Source of the DNA: Karstenula rhodostoma CBS 690.94 | Taxonomy: Eukaryota; Ascomycota; Dothideomycetes; Pleosporales; Didymosphaeriaceae | Direction of reading: 5' to 3' | Assembly: GCA_010093485.1 (NCBI GenBank) | Contig: MU001495.1 | Span: 1,507,470 to 1,571,469, forward strand | Length of the DNA stretch: 64,000 bases | In this document: positions 12,139-23,700 of the stretch, piece after piece | How positions within the stretch are numbered: the stretch's first letter is position 1 | Layout of the letters: each line of letters starts with the position of its first letter | Made by a program: the position numbers and the translations under genes | The notes under the pieces: generated by a model | What the model was told of the DNA's origin: nothing | The model's database searches: none | What the model saw: only the letters and a program-made list of their open reading frames with translations

Positions 12139-13617
12139 TTTTGTAGGAAAGAGGGAGTCTGACTGAGGAAGGGGGCTTGGTGGGTTGGGCGGAGGTTTTG
12201 ATGCCAGGGGGGATTGGGTGGTGGGATGTGGATAGTATGGGTGGTTGTTAGATGTTTGCGACTATGCAATCGATGAGGCTTCTAAACAGTCACGCGACCT
12301 TTCTAGGGGTAATGAACGATTGAACCACAGTTTCGAGCATGTACATGCATCTCGCTCACCTCGTCAGCCTATCGGCTTTTTCTTTTGAGATTATTATTGA
12401 GAAAATGCACTATGATGATGGTTTCATCAGAATTCGCTTGATAGCCCTTCCAAACCGTGTGGTAATCACCACCGGAGCAACCTCATGCCCTTCGCGACGA
12501 GAGAAGTATGTGTCAGGCTACCAAACCGCTTTCGTACTCTCGTAATGCAAATAACGCCAAAATGGTACAATCTACCATATATAGATTGAGCCGTTGACTA
12601 AGCCAGTCTGCTCTAACTTCCTGAGAATTGTTTTTAGGGTGTAGAGAGAGCATGTGTGACGCCTTCAATGAACGGTCTGATCTTGACTGGGAGGGTCCTA
12701 ACTACCGCCAAGGCTGAATTGAATAAGCTCAGAAGGTAGAAGTTAGCCATCGTCTGTCACTCACTGAGGCTCACTAATCAAAGGGAAATCTTGTCATGAC
12801 TTACGCTTCCAAGCGCCGTGGAACGCAGGGATAACATACGACACTTTTGTGTGTGCACTCAAAAGTGAAAATAATGACTACAATGACGTAGGCAGCGATG
12901 TTTCCGCAAAGGACGCAAATGACGTAGACAAAGACAGCATCTAGGGCTGTACAGGAAACGAGCCATGAAGCGAAAGGCTTCAAACACTGAAACCACCGCA
13001 CACTCATCTGTAGAGGGTGTAGTTTCACATGAGTGCTGCTGCTAGAAGGCCATTAGGTTGTACTTGTGGCATTCATATGTGCCTATGTCGGCGGTGCTAC
13101 AAGCGCGCATACGCAACAGACGCGTGATCGCCAAGGAGATTGTTGGTCTATACAAGTTGTTGGCATTCACCGTGTCACGTTCACTCAGGGGTGATTGTGG
13201 TCTGATATGTCCCTGGCTGGGCAGGTTAAGGCGGCATGACTTGTCAGTGGCTGTAAAGGTACTCTTGCCATTGGATGGTTGCAACAATATGCAATCTCAA
13301 CATGAACCGGTGGAGCTTTAGATCTTGGATACAAGTACTTCACCCTTTATGGGCATATTAATATCCCCTGCTTGATTGATTGCGGCTATTCGTTTGTAAC
13401 CTCAGTCGTGTAGTGTTTGGCTTGTCACTATCACGGCCCTGGAATCCACTGGTTCCACCCTAGGCCCCTTTAAAATAAAGCCTGTGTTGGCGGCCTTCAA
13501 CTTGGCTCTCAAGGTACCTTGAAACCTCCCCAATTATTTATCAGACGTAAACGTAACGCTACTTACGTCTATCACACCACGTTGGGAGATCGGCCAACCA
13601 GGAACAGCAACGCTAGG
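12139..13617. other. Intergenic region, no convincing gene
   Basis: About 1.5 kb with only short overlapping ORFs. I see no repeats of note, RNA genes or conserved protein. Confidence 0.45.
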
Positions 13618-13878
13618 ATGAATTCAAACGAAACACTAGACCAGGCGTCGTGGACATGCCATGAATGCAACCAGCGCAATGCTGCATATTTTTGGAAAGA
13701 TGAGAAAGGAGTAAAGTTCCTCGACATAGAACTGATCTGCGGGTGCGAACATGAACACTGTACCCTTTGCGACGGCTACGAGAAAGTGCCAAGCGGAAAG
13801 TACAGGGACTGGGTTGGGCACGCAGGCGAGGGAAGTCGGCCGAGGCAAGATGAAATGCCTGGGAATAACAGGAGCTAG
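13618..13878 (+). CDS. Small cysteine-rich, zinc-ribbon-like protein, 86 aa
   Basis: A short ORF with an orderly Cys pattern: WTCHECNQRN near residue 11, then CGCEHEHCTLC about 35 residues later. This makes two CxxC-like knuckles with interspersed histidines, as in a zinc ribbon. Small proteins of the type W-x-C-x2-C ... C-x2-C are common orphans in Dothideomycetes, a general recollection rather than a search. The ATG at 13618 is chosen; the frame is open upstream to an ATG at 13519, but that extra part lacks features. A basic, polar tail follows the cysteines. Function is unknown. Confidence 0.45.
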   Translation: MNSNETLDQASWTCHECNQRNAAYFWKDEKGVKFLDIELICGCEHEHCTLCDGYEKVPSGKYRDWVGHAGEGSRPRQDEMPGNNRS

Positions 13879-14406
13879 AGGTGGCTGGTACAAGCAAGCG
13901 ACGCGACCCCACAGGGGGGTGGGCACGTCCGATGCAACCCATTAGGATAGATATCCTTCGCTAATCCTTAAAAAGTAATGATTGTAGGGTCATCATTAGC
14001 TCAATTCAGCTTTTCCCGCTGATTTACATCGCTAGCAAGGTAGTGAAAGACTAGTAAGGCTTGTGTCGGACCTGTATCTACATATGAACCTACCACCGAG
14101 ACTAATGCAGCCGGGAACCAGGGATCCTCGAAAACATTATGCTGGCATGTGCCAGTCGAACGAACGACATATTACCCAATCGCTACCACAGTGAATGATG
14201 ACTAGCGAAAGCTGAGGATGCAACGAAGATGTGAGCTTAATTACATTCTTGTAAATCGTATCCTGTCCAAGGCTGCCCTGATGTGAAGCGAAGACGTGAG
14301 TGTACATGTTGAATCGTACAGATTTCCGCCACTGGTTTTCCTTTTCCTTTTCCTTTGCCTTTCTTTTTTCCTTTTTATACATCCAAGTCCCGAGTGCCTG
14401 TTCGCA
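13879..14406. other. Intergenic region with pyrimidine tract
   Basis: 3' flank of the membrane-protein gene on the minus strand. It contains a long C/T-only tract around 14335-14378. No gene is seen. Confidence 0.5.
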
Positions 14407-15696
14407 TCATGGCCGACTTGAGGACACCTCGAAGTCTCGCTGTACAACGATGGCACCGATAGCCGCTTGTTTCCGCGAATCTGTTGAGCCATTTGACGTT
14501 CTGTCGGTATCTTGGCTCACTCGCGATCCTCCAGTCCAAGCGCCCCCCTTCATTTTGTGCTCCGGGATCATCTCAAACTCATCGTCGTCTTCCAGGTGCG
14601 AAAACATGCCCTGGGCTTTTCTCCGGGAGTTCATGTGACTGCTTACGGTCCGACTCAATCCTTGTGAAGGTTCAGGTGTTTGCATGCCCGATGGTCGCGA
14701 GCGTCGTCCACTAGAGAACAGCCGGTTGAGTCCGATGACTCTAACAAGAGGCCGCAAACTGGGCAAGCATGCGCAAGTGAGGCCGACATTGATTTCAACC
14801 AAGCTCCACAGGTAGACATCTTTGTAGGTGTAGGTCACATCGAACACGCCGCTCGCAGTGTCCAAAAGTACCGACAATCGTATCATGGAGACAATGGAAA
14901 CGAAGGTTCCAAGCGCAAATATGCCACCCAGGACGACTCGCTGTGCGACGGAAGCATGCAGCCTCCAGACGTACGGGAGGGGCATTACGACGAGGACGAG
15001 GTCGGTTATGACGTTTGGGACGCTTCCGCCAACATAGAAGGATTTCTTGTCCAAGCATTTGGCGGTGGTGGCGAGGCTAAGGTCCCAACTCCCAGCTATG
15101 GGATCGCAGTTGAAAATGACTATCAAAAACTGGTGGTGTCAAGTCAGTAACAAAGGTTTCGCGTATCATATGTTGTCACTCACGATGGTGATACCCCACG
15201 CCACGATTACCCCGCCGATGAGGAGAAGTGGAATGCGGGCCTTTCTAGTCAGGCCAAATAGTCGCCAATAGAGAGCTACTATTGAAAGCTTCATGAACAT
15301 GACGCTTATAGTGTACAGTAGATTCGCAACCCAGAGGTAAAGCGCAAAGGCTGGTAGCTTTGCCATATCTTCTGGCGATTGGGCAACGGCGGCAATCTTC
15401 TTCCCAAGCAGTGGTCGGACAGCTAGTGTATCCTGTCAACGACTCCTCGGTTGAAGAGTGGATGGAATGGTGGGCGTACCTGAATAGATGACTGCAAAGA
15501 CACCAGTCACAAAAGCTGCACCACACAGAGTGAAGATCTCATCAGCGCCCATGATGGACCACCCGCCAGCTCTCTTTCGACACCAAATTTTGAGTGGCAC
15601 GACCACCATGGCGAAGGCATAGGTAGTGATGATGGCTCCATCGAATCTTGCTCGGAACGCTTCGTACGTCTCGTCCTTTGGGGCTGTTGCTGCCAT
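14407..15696 (-). CDS. Fungal rhodopsin-like (PTH11-type) integral membrane protein
   Basis: A seven-helix plasma-membrane protein of the fungal rhodopsin-domain family, which includes Pth11-like GPCR candidates and many orphans. Three exons, 15696-15480, 15422-15184 and 15129-14407 (introns 57 and 54 nt), give about 392 aa. Visible helices include IITTYAFAMVVVPLKIW, LWVANLLYTISVMFMKLSIVALYWRLF, LLLIGGVIVAWGITIV and VITDLVLVVMPLPYVW. The family hallmark NCDPIAGSWD lies at the start of exon 3. The last 120 residues are a polar cytoplasmic tail rich in Ser and Arg. There is no N-terminal CFEM domain. It is divergent from the P450 gene across 1 kb. Ligand and role are unknown. Confidence 0.85.
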
Positions 15697-16700
15697 GTCA
15701 GCAGAAAGCGCTGCTTCGGTGGAACACGGCTACTGAGGGGTGTGGTGAAAGGACAATATGAAGGGCGGAGATCTGGGACTTTCCCGCGCAACAGCGGGGA
15801 ATGGAACGAACGGCTCCATTTGAGCGCGTTGAAAGTCGAACCCCTGATCAACGGGAGGGCTCCGCTCTTGCCTTTTTGCACAGCTTGTGGCATTGCACGA
15901 AGTCGCCCGGCTAGGCTACCCGGCCCGGGGTTGTCAAACGGTAGCCTTCGTAAGGTAAAGTGACATGTTCACCCCCGGAGACATGACTTGACACCGCCAA
16001 GCTGCACGAGTTAGGCGACTGGTTCTTAAGCGATGATCCAGTAGACAGAACAGCCGCGGGCGGGCGGGCGGGTACTGCCTGTTTGAACCTTGGCCCAAAC
16101 GGCCATTGCTGTTATTGGTCCTACAAAATGCCGAACCGCTGCCGAGCAGTAAACGCCGCGTCATGCCATCAATCCTTCTCTCTTGACGACAACGGATTGC
16201 GCTTTCATCAATCTTTCTTTGTTGACAGCAATACATACAGTTCCATCCGCTCTTCTCCGTCGGCAGCAATGCGGAACAGCTCTCGGCACTTCCTTGTTTC
16301 CAGCAGTGTGGGGCTCCCAGGCCTTCCCTGGGGGGTACGTTTCAACAGCCCGGTTCCGCGGCCCAATTACGGGTAAAGAGAACGCAAAGAGATCGGGTGA
16401 ACGCTGTGTGTATCCCTCCCAGAAGGTGCAGCTATCTCGCGCATCAGGATTTTTTTTCTCGCCGTGGTGGAAGACCTCAAACGTGTCTGTGCCCCCCCGG
16501 TCACGCTAGACACCCATACTTGCCAGGAGGGTATGTCGCCAGGAGGGGCCGCAGAATCTTAACAGCGAGTAAGAGGCAAACCCGCATCCGGACGACGTGC
16601 CTGAAATGGAGAACTCAGATGCTCGATAAGAGACCATGATCCGCATTTCCCTTTTCTCAGTGAATTCTCCCTGATCCTTCCACTTCAAGCCACAATCACC
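15697..16700. promoter_or_regulatory. Divergent promoter region, rhodopsin-like gene and P450
   Basis: One kilobase between two start codons on opposite strands, with no ORF I would call. It contains the G-rich motif at 16058-16072. Co-regulation of the flanking genes is possible but only inferred from the arrangement. Confidence 0.4.
16058..16072 (+). other. Potential G-quadruplex motif (GGGC)3GGG
   Basis: Four GGG runs separated by single C bases, the shortest-loop form of the quadruplex consensus. It sits in the shared divergent promoter. Folding is inferred from sequence only. Confidence 0.6.
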
Positions 16701-18456
16701 ATGGCGTCGGATGGGGTTCTCACAGCGACATTCAAGTTTTTGCTGCCTCTTATTCCCCTGATTTTGGCCGGTTACTATATTTACGCTGCGATTCAGACAT
16801 GGCTCCCTCTGCGTCATATCCCAGGGCCGTTTCTTGGCAAATTCTCGTACCTGTTCATGATGAGAACCCAGGCAAGCGGGACGCAGCATTTGCGGTACAG
16901 AGCCGTGGATAAGAAATTCGGTATGCCTCCGTTTGTACCAGTGCAAAACGATTCGACTGACAAAGCGTCAATGCAGGCCCCATTGTGCGCATCGGACCGA
17001 ATGAACTCACTACCAGTGACCCCGAGCTCATACGGCGCATGAGTGCTGCGCGATCTCCATATAAGCGATCCGACTGGTATCTTGGGATGCGCGTGGATCC
17101 TCATCTCGACAACATCCTCTCGGAGCTGGACGTTGATACACATGACAAGCGCCGAGCCAAGATGGCTGGTGCGTACGCCGGCAAGGAAAACCCGCAGCTC
17201 GAAAAGGATGTCGACCATCAGATCGCGTCATGGGTGAACCTCATCAAAACAAAGTATATCTCCGAGGGCGGATCACTAAAGCCTATGGACATTGCCCTTC
17301 AAGCACAGTACTTCACTCTTGATGTCATTACGAGCCTGGCCTACGGCAGAGCCTTTGGCTATCTCGCTAGAGACGAAGACATCTACGACTACATTAAGCT
17401 CGCTGAACAATTCGTGTCCACAGCTGCACCTATCGTCGGTGTGACACCCATTCATAAGTTCCTGTACCGCAGTGGCCTCATTTTTAAGATTGCTCCAAAC
17501 CCTGAAGACCCCAAAGGTTTCGGACGTTTGATGTCAGAGGCAAAGGCTGCGGTTGACGAACGCTTCGAAGTGGATGCCAAAGAGCGACAGGACATGATCG
17601 GTGCCTTTGTGCGAAACGGCATCCCCCAGAAACAGATCGAAGCCGAACTCTTGCTCCAGATCATTGCCGGGTCTGACACCACAGCCTCAGCTATACGTAG
17701 CACACTCCTCCGCCTTCTAACCTCCCCTCGTGTCCTCACCAAGCTCAGAGCTGAGGTGAACGCAGCCGTTGCAGATGGCCGGGTTTCGAATCCAATTCAA
17801 CAGAAAGAGTCGAAGGAACTACCTTATCTCCAGGCGGTAGTCAAGGAAGGCCTCCGTATGTGACCACCAAGTATCAAGTGCATGCGCCCGTTACAGAAGA
17901 AAGACTTCTTTCTCGCGTACCTGGGACATACATAAGGTACCCACCCACCCTGTCCTAACTGACACTAACCTTTTATCCTATATCAGGGATAACACCTCCC
18001 TTCCTTGGACAGGTTGCCAAGGAAGTGCCCGCGGGCGGAGACACGTATGAGGGCATCTACTTCCCAAGTGGTACTCGTATCGGTCACAATGTCTACGCCT
18101 TGACTCGTCACCCCATCTTCGGACCAGACAGCGACACATTCCGTCCCGAGCGCTGGCTCGAAGCCGATGCGGAGGCTCGACGCGAGATGGAGAAAACGAT
18201 CGATCTTGTCTTTGGCTACGGACGTTGGAGCTGCATGGGAAAGAACGTGGCCTTTCTTGAAATGGACAAAGTGTACTTTGAGGTATGACGCACAACCCTT
18301 CGGTGTAGTTTGCAAGCGCATCTGCTAATTTCTCCGCAGCTTCTTCGCCACTTTGATTTTGATATTGTCGACGCTGAGAAGCCTTGGTCAAGTAAGAACT
18401 TCAACATTTGGATGCAACACGAATTCTTTGTTCGAGCTACGGAGAGAGAGACGTAA
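16701..18456 (+). CDS. Cytochrome P450 monooxygenase
   Basis: A membrane-anchored haem monooxygenase of the microsomal fungal type. Four exons, 16701-16920, 16977-17855, 17987-18282 and 18340-18456 (introns 56, 131 and 57 nt), encode about 503 aa. An N-terminal anchor (FLLPLIPLILAGYYIYA) precedes the hinge HIPGP. The I-helix carries AGSDTTA (about residues 304-310), the ExxR pair is E364/R367, FRPERW follows, and the haem loop is FGYGRWSCMG with the ligand Cys near 449. The general layout resembles pisatin-demethylase-like fungal P450s. The substrate cannot be read from sequence. It lies 13 kb from the RiPP-like locus with housekeeping genes between, so I do not assign it to that cluster. Confidence 0.93.
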
Positions 18457-19355
18457 AGAGCTATGGCTACGCTACCTTGTCGAATGCCTCGGCATCCTAT
18501 CCTGCTACAATCCGAGCATTGTAATATTAATATATTGACATGATACACCTTGGAAGCGTTAAGACCTAAGCGTAGCATACCAAATAGAGCCACAGTCGCC
18601 TAGGACGTTCGGGAGTCTAGCGCGTCTGGGTTTGCAAAACCCTCGAGTGGTCTTTTACAAGCAAATTACGCCCCCGCAAAGAGGGGCGTGCTAGTCTCCC
18701 GTATTCCCTGCGTGACTTCAATCCCGTCCATTCAATTAACGAGACTCACGGCTTTATAAGAAGGATACGCGTGTCTTTCTTAATGCGGCCGATATTCGAA
18801 CACTAAAAACGGCTTTAGCGCTCCTACGTCGGCATACATAATCTTTGTGAGCAAGGAGGATCCAGAACGAGATCGAAACGCAAGCCGACGAAGTGGGGTA
18901 CCGATACTGGTGCCAATCTCGACCGATTTTTCTCGGGCATCTTTTGCTCCGCACTGCGCTGCACTTCTCCACGGGACCCTAGTCCCTTACTCTTTCTTTC
19001 CTTGCCACCCCTCAATTGGTGTATGATGTCATGTTTGCAGTAGATTGACCATTAAAATACTCGCACTTATGTGGCAGACATAGGTGCAAACAAAAGAAAA
19101 AAGCTTTCGAAAGTAAAACATGTGCTCGCAAGATCCTCTGCTCAAGCCACCATGTCCGTTGGCTCCGCAATGCTCTAAAATATATGCTGTATTCATTCTA
19201 TATGCTTGGTGTGGGGGTTTGTTGAAACCCTATTTGTTAAACATGCGGTGCTATTCGTGGTAGATCTATACTGACTAGGACGACTATTCTGTCCGTTGCA
19301 TTGACTTCGAAAAGGTATAGATAGATGACTACGCTAATGTTATACCCATGCTATG
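18457..19355. other. Intergenic region, no convincing gene
   Basis: 900 bp of 3' flank for two convergent genes (P450 and the small membrane protein). Only short ORFs are seen. Confidence 0.5.
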
Positions 19356-20120
19356 CTACAAGGCCGGCCACTCTGTCCCCGGCCTCCTTGTCCGCCCACC
19401 CATTTCCTCCAATCTAAAGCTCTCCCTCCGTACTCCTCTCCCATTGTACCCCCTCCCATCATACCCGCCCCTTAATCCACTCACCGCACTCAACACCCTG
19501 CTCATCCTGTTCGCTCTCATAGGCGGCGATTCCGGCGGCGTGACCACGATGCGAATCGGCTCGCTCATCTCTCTCAAATCCCTGTATCTCAGCTCCGCCA
19601 GCGGGCGCTCTTCGAGCGGTACGTCCGGAGAGGGGGATGCCGCCTTGCGGTGACTTGCGTGTTTCTTCGCGCGCTTCTTCTTGAGGCAGAAGTATGTGTA
19701 GTAGGCCACCGATACGGCGAAGCCCAGTAGAAACCCGCACGGCGCTAGACCGGCGATGCAGAGGAGAATCCGCAGTGCGCGGCCCTGCCACTTCTTCCTT
19801 TCCCCTCCACCACCACCACCACTCGCGATGCCCGGCCAAAACCGCAGCTGCCCGCGGAACGCAAAGTACGCAAGTATCGCGACGGGAATGATGGTGGAAA
19901 GCACGATTTTGCGCGTTTTGATGATGTTGTTTTTCTCCGTCTGCTCAGGGGTTGGGCGCGGGGCGGAGGACGCGGGGATGATGGTGCGGTAAAGGGTGTG
20001 TGTAGCGCAGAAGAGACAGTGGGGTTTATGAGCTGAGTCGCCCGTGGGGAGGTTATCGAGGAGGGGATGGTGTGTTGAGCATATTGCGCAGGGAAAGGTC
20101 GCGGGCGTCGGCATGGACAT
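19356..20120 (-). CDS. Small membrane protein with N-terminal Cys pairs, 254 aa
   Basis: An intronless ORF of unknown function. I start it at the ATG at 20120 (MSMPTPATFPCAIC); the open frame reaches 20234, but that extension looks like translated leader. Residues 10-45 have CAICSTHH and later CLFCATH, a possible zinc knuckle. Two membrane segments follow: IVLSTIIPVAILAYFAF and LRILLCIAGLAPCGFLLGFAVSVAYYTYF, separated by a Gly-rich linker. A basic stretch (KKKRAKKHASHRK) and a polar C-terminal tail with repeated GRG motifs follow. Alternating C/G-rich sequence makes several antisense ORFs here, so I rank this frame first because of its helices. Confidence 0.6.
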   Translation of the reverse strand: MSMPTPATFPCAICSTHHPLLDNLPTGDSAHKPHCLFCATHTLYRTIIPASSAPRPTPEQTEKNNIIKTRKIVLSTIIPVAILAYFAFRGQLRFWPGIASGGGGGGERKKWQGRALRILLCIAGLAPCGFLLGFAVSVAYYTYFCLKKKRAKKHASHRKAASPSPDVPLEERPLAELRYRDLREMSEPIRIVVTPPESPPMRANRMSRVLSAVSGLRGGYDGRGYNGRGVRRESFRLEEMGGRTRRPGTEWPAL

Positions 20121-20762
20121 TATACTTGGTGTTGGATGCTGCGTCTTCGCGATGTGGGAAAGGAGGAGGTGGATTGAGGCCAGAAAGCGAGGATGAATGG
20201 GTTCGGTGCGGATGTTTGAATGGAGGGACTTCATTGGGCTGTGCGAATGGGAATGCGTGGATGAAGGTGGGCATGAAGAAGGGCTAACACTTCCAGAGTT
20301 CTGGACGTGGAGGCAAACAACGTCAACCTCGTCTTACACGAGGCATTCATTCAACAGCACACGAATTCCCATGGAATTGGACAATTTGAAGTACATCGAG
20401 CCTTCGGCCTAATATGTTTATGCAAACGTTATGAAATAGTGTGCCGTACGGCTCCAGTGACGCCTTTCTAACATTGTATCAAAACGCAAAGAAAATGCTC
20501 CCAGCCAATGCAAGCCATGCGTATCCATACACTGCGTCGCTATGCAAACTGCGGCCCCAGTACGGTAAAAGTGTCAAACAAGCGCTGTAAACCCGTACAA
20601 ACGCTCGGGTATCGCCGATCAATCACCAAGATCAAATTCCACTCCAATCCGCTTGTGTCAGTCATCTCCACCTCGTGCGTCCCCATTGCCTTCAGCATCT
20701 GGGAGTTCCTCCGACTTTCCCCAGATAAGACTTTGCCAACCCTGCCAACAGAACCAACTCTC
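20121..20762. other. Intergenic region
   Basis: Promoter of the small membrane protein and 3' flank of the Lam-type gene. No further gene is seen. Confidence 0.45.
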
Positions 20763-23700
20763 CTAAGTTTGTTCCTCGCGTGGGCTCCTGGTACCCGTCT
20801 CTCTCTCTCGCTTGACTGCACCCTTCAACGCGCTCAGTCTTTCTTCTGTGGTCCTGATCGCCTCGTCGATTTGGCGCTCCTTCATCCCTTCGGCAACCAG
20901 ACGACTCTGGATCTCCTGACCCTGCAACACGCCTCCTGAAACCACCGCGCTATGAACGTGATCAAGCGCAACACGCTCCTCGAGCCACGTCCAGAGTTCC
21001 GCTTCTTCCGAGCGCCATATCTGCTCGTAAGCCACCTGCCGTTGTGCGGTCGGGAGGCGCGCGTGCGGTCCAATTTGGGTAGCAGGCGAGCGAAAGAACC
21101 ATGCGTAGATGAGAAGCGCACCGAGGATGAGAATGATGTTTTGCGTTGTGAAAAGGATATCGATGATACTGACCAGAGGCCCGGGAAGAAGGCTGCGGAG
21201 GGGGTCCAGTGGGCCCCAGCTGGGCTCTTTTGGCAAAGCGGCCATTGGTGTAGTTGCCGGGGTGGGTGCGGCGGCCTCGTCAACGACTTGGGTCTTCGAG
21301 CGTTTCTTGCCTTTGCCGCCTTTCACAGGCGCTTTCGGAGCTATGTTTCTAACGACTGCTGTACGTAGTGCAGCGCTGAGAGCAGTGGCGTAGGTCATCT
21401 GACCATCGTTCGCACCTTTTTCGATCGGACCTAGAAGAAAGTCAGTCTATCAGTGCTCGATGTGATCGAATTTATGATCAAACTCACCCTTGAGCCAACT
21501 CTTCCCACTCCATTCAACAATGAATGTCATGATGATTCGCGTGCTATTGTTGGGTCCCCACATGAGACAGTACCTCGTTTTCACCAAGAAAACATTGCCG
21601 CTTGGTACGTCTGGTGTCTGTGTGCTGCAAAGCACAGATACGGCCTTGTCTAAATTGAATTGCTCCAAAGTCGAGTTGATGTTGCACCTTGTCTTGCTGG
21701 GCCCGATACCACCACCGAGCGGCTTGGTATACGAGAAAGACATGGATTTGTGGTTGTCGTCCAAACCCTTTCCGTCGTCTTCAAGTTGCAAGTCAGTTGA
21801 TTTTTGGTCTTCGACCAACCATTTCTTCATAAACACTCCTGAAGCAGGTCCGAACATAAGGTTGTAGACTTTGCCGAGAGGTGCTGGGATTGTTGTATCA
21901 ATGAGGAGCTTGTCGTAATGCTGTTCGTTGTCGCCGCAGTCAGTTGGCGCGTGGGTTGCAGCGCCCGGGAAGTCTTGCGGAGCGGGTGCAGCGTTTGCCA
22001 CAACTTCAGCGCTGTCAATAAGCTTTGCAGAGCCTCCACTGACAGCTTGCGCTATGGCGGCGCTTGCTTTGCGAGTCTCGCCATGTACGGACTCTCTCTC
22101 GCTACCGGTAACGCTCCCTTCCCCCGCTTCGGTGAAGCTGCCAATTCCGTCTTCTTCCTCATCCTCGTCGTATACCTCGTCTTCGGAACCATCATCGGAT
22201 CCTTCGTCACTTGCGATGGATTCGGCCTTCTCCGTCTTGTCACCTGTTCCTGCTGCACCATCGAGAGCGACGCCGTTTAAGGACGACTTCAAGTTGGGGT
22301 GCGAGATTTTCCATATTCCTATGATCAAATCGTAGGTTGAGTCTCTGGTAAGGAAAGACGCAAAGATGTTGCGCGCGTGGAGGGTCTGTATGACAATTGC
22401 ATTCGGAAACATCATTGCGGTCGTCTTTTTCTCCACCGAGACGACTTCATCAAAACTGATCACCAGGTTCGTGACCCAGCCAAGAATATTGCTCGAGAAG
22501 CACAAGTGGCCTTCAGAGACGTATAACCGCCCTTGCAATAGGATCTCTTTCTGAAGGGCGGCACTGTAGTCCTCAATCAAATAATCGTCCTCAGGAACAC
22601 TTTTGAAAAGAGCGTGGAAATCCTTATTCCGTTTTGACGACGCAACAGCAAATCCAGTTCCATTGAGGCGCTGTCCGCTCAGTGACGCTTGCGGTGCCAA
22701 GGTGTGTGTGCTGGCGCCAATCGCAGCGGCTATCGTATTGCCAGTGGTGGCGGAGCTGCCCCTGTGCCGTCTTTTTCGCCCACCACTAATGCGACTCCGG
22801 ATGCTGCCTTGTCGCTGCACAGATGCACCTGCTGGAGAATCAGAAACATCTGCTTGCCGCGGTGGAGACATTGCACCGGCAGATGTGGTGGTCAGTGCAG
22901 AGTTGGTGGTAAGTGAGCGGGGACGGTCACCATTGACAGTTGTCGATGGTTCCCCAGCATATGCAGCCGATACCGCTTGTGCCGCAGCCGTATCTGATGC
23001 CCTCGCCGAAACCTCGTCAGACATCAGTGGCAGGTGTGTTGCGGAAGACATGGGACTTGGATCCGAGCTATCCGAAATCCCAAGATGGGCTAAACTCAGG
23101 TTTCCAGATCCGAGCGTTTCTACGGCGAGCCGAGGCTTTTCACTTCCAGTGTTTTCAGTTGGCTGTGCGATTTCGGGACTAATAACCTCTTCTCCACCCG
23201 TCTCTTCGACTTTTTGGTCGTCTGATTTTGGCTGGGTCGTAGACTTGTTCTTGGTTTGAGCGGCACTGTTGGCGATGGTAGTGCTCAGTGTGTTAGCTGC
23301 GTTTTGTGCTGCTGAAAATACAGAGGAAAAGAATCCGCTGGGAGACTGAGGCGGAATAGAAAATCCACCACCAGGGGTCTTAGCTTCCTCTATTGTAGGC
23401 GTGAGAGGCGCTGCGATGGAATTGGACAATTTACTAGGAGGGTTTGTGGCTGAGCGCGCTCGTCTGTGCGATATCATATTACCCGAGGGTGAGACGACCA
23501 CATTCGGGTTTGACTGCGCAGAGCCGTGCTTACCCCCGTTCTTCACGCTTGAGGCTGATGCAGGGGAAGCAGGTCGGGCATCTGTCGGTGTCGGAGGTGT
23601 CACTAGGGTGGTGGGCGCGTCTACCACATTTGGTGGGGTCGCAGGGATCTGTGTGAAGAGGCGGGGGCCGGGTTTTAACAACGACGAGGTAGACTGGGTG

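Noticed and set aside
16701..18456. Assigning the P450 to the RiPP-like locus
   Set aside because: It lies 12-13 kb away with Lam-type, MIT-domain and CPA1 housekeeping genes between; no shared feature links them.
20763..21398. Treating the 211-aa membrane ORF as a separate gene
   Set aside because: A 57-nt intron with good signals joins it in frame to the VASt domain (WLKG to PIEKGANDGQ), the usual continuation in Lam proteins.
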